Origin: Picochlorum sp. 'celeri'
Taxonomy: Eukaryota; Chlorophyta; Trebouxiophyceae
Length of the DNA: 64,000 nucleotides
NCBI GenBank assembly: GCA_010909725.1
Contig: JAACMV010000024.1
Location: 806,001 to 870,000 of the forward strand
Direction of reading: 5' to 3'
The notes beneath the pieces were generated by a model. That model was not told the origin of the DNA and made no database searches. It saw only the letters and a program-made list of their open reading frames with translations. The stretch's first letter is position 1. Every line of letters starts with the position of its first letter. The position numbers and the translations under genes are program-made. This document shows, piece after piece, positions 63,970-64,000 of the stretch.

Positions 63970-64000
63970 TGTTGGAAACAGAATGTGCACCAATCGGTAC

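Noticed and set aside
1..64000. tRNA or rRNA genes.
   Set aside because: Spacers were read for B-box-like GGTTCGA-type sequences with matching arms; none formed a cloverleaf.
1..64000. Transposons, viral insertions or CRISPR arrays.
   Set aside because: No transposase, reverse transcriptase, integrase, terminal repeats or spaced direct-repeat arrays were recognised.

Overview
The window is nuclear DNA from a photosynthetic eukaryote, most likely a chlorophyte green alga with a small, gene-dense genome. Four things point to this. Nearly every gene is a recognisable eukaryotic housekeeping gene. Many are split by short introns, mostly 37-140 nt, with GTACGT/GTATGT donors and TGCAG-type acceptors. 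Several products carry plastid or thylakoid-lumen targeting (cyclophilin, DUF3054, a plastid membrane protein, an mTERF). TGTAA polyadenylation motifs, typical of green algae, follow several stop codons. A Picochlorum-like trebouxiophyte is a reasonable guess, but the sequence alone does not prove it. All exon joins were made by hand from splice motifs and reading frame, and none is checked against RNA.

Layout. 0-5 kb: end of a short-chain dehydrogenase, a small membrane ORF, a secreted GPI-type glycoprotein divergent from a metallothionein too short for routine gene finding, a TMEM242-like protein and a secreted trypsin-like protease. 5-12 kb: FIGNL1 AAA ATPase, plastid DUF3054 protein, ribosomal protein S9, a VMA21-like/exonuclease pair whose coding regions overlap, and a second SDR. 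12-20 kb: two large surface proteins on the same strand. One is a receptor kinase whose ectodomain looks like a catalytically dead ribonuclease T2; the other has thrombospondin and EGF repeats. DNA polymerase delta subunit 4 lies between them. 20-28 kb: NatC subunit NAA35, the UFMylation factor CDK5RAP3, deoxyhypusine hydroxylase and a plastid GST-like protein. 28-42 kb: an arrestin-fold protein, elongin C, the box C/D snoRNP factor BCD1 with a disturbed zinc finger, TMEM135, a 1766-residue coiled-coil protein and a Rad7-like LRR protein. 42-52 kb: PDI, a plastid membrane protein, a TFIIIC-like WD40 protein, mTERF and an EGF-bearing ABCG transporter. 52-64 kb: PP2A B subunit, a helix-hairpin-helix protein, a lumenal cyclophilin, a second trypsin-like protease with a poly-Asp tail, and a giant kinase running to the window edge.

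Genes are packed tightly. Convergent neighbours are separated by 3, 18, 24, 54 or 66 bp, and one pair overlaps by 14 bp in coding sequence. The genes do not form one pathway. Themes are protein synthesis and modification (RPS9, DOHH, NatC, BCD1, PDI, UFMylation), genome maintenance (FIGNL1, POLD4, Rad7-like) and cell-surface sensing or adhesion. The intergenic spacers repeatedly contain perfect inverted repeats; two spacers hold runs of three tandem perfect palindromes.

The most promising new items are the ribonuclease-T2-like receptor kinase, the overlapping (possibly bicistronic) VMA21-like/exonuclease pair, the tandem palindrome clusters, and the apparent frame break or 17-nt mini-intron in the BCD1 zinc finger.
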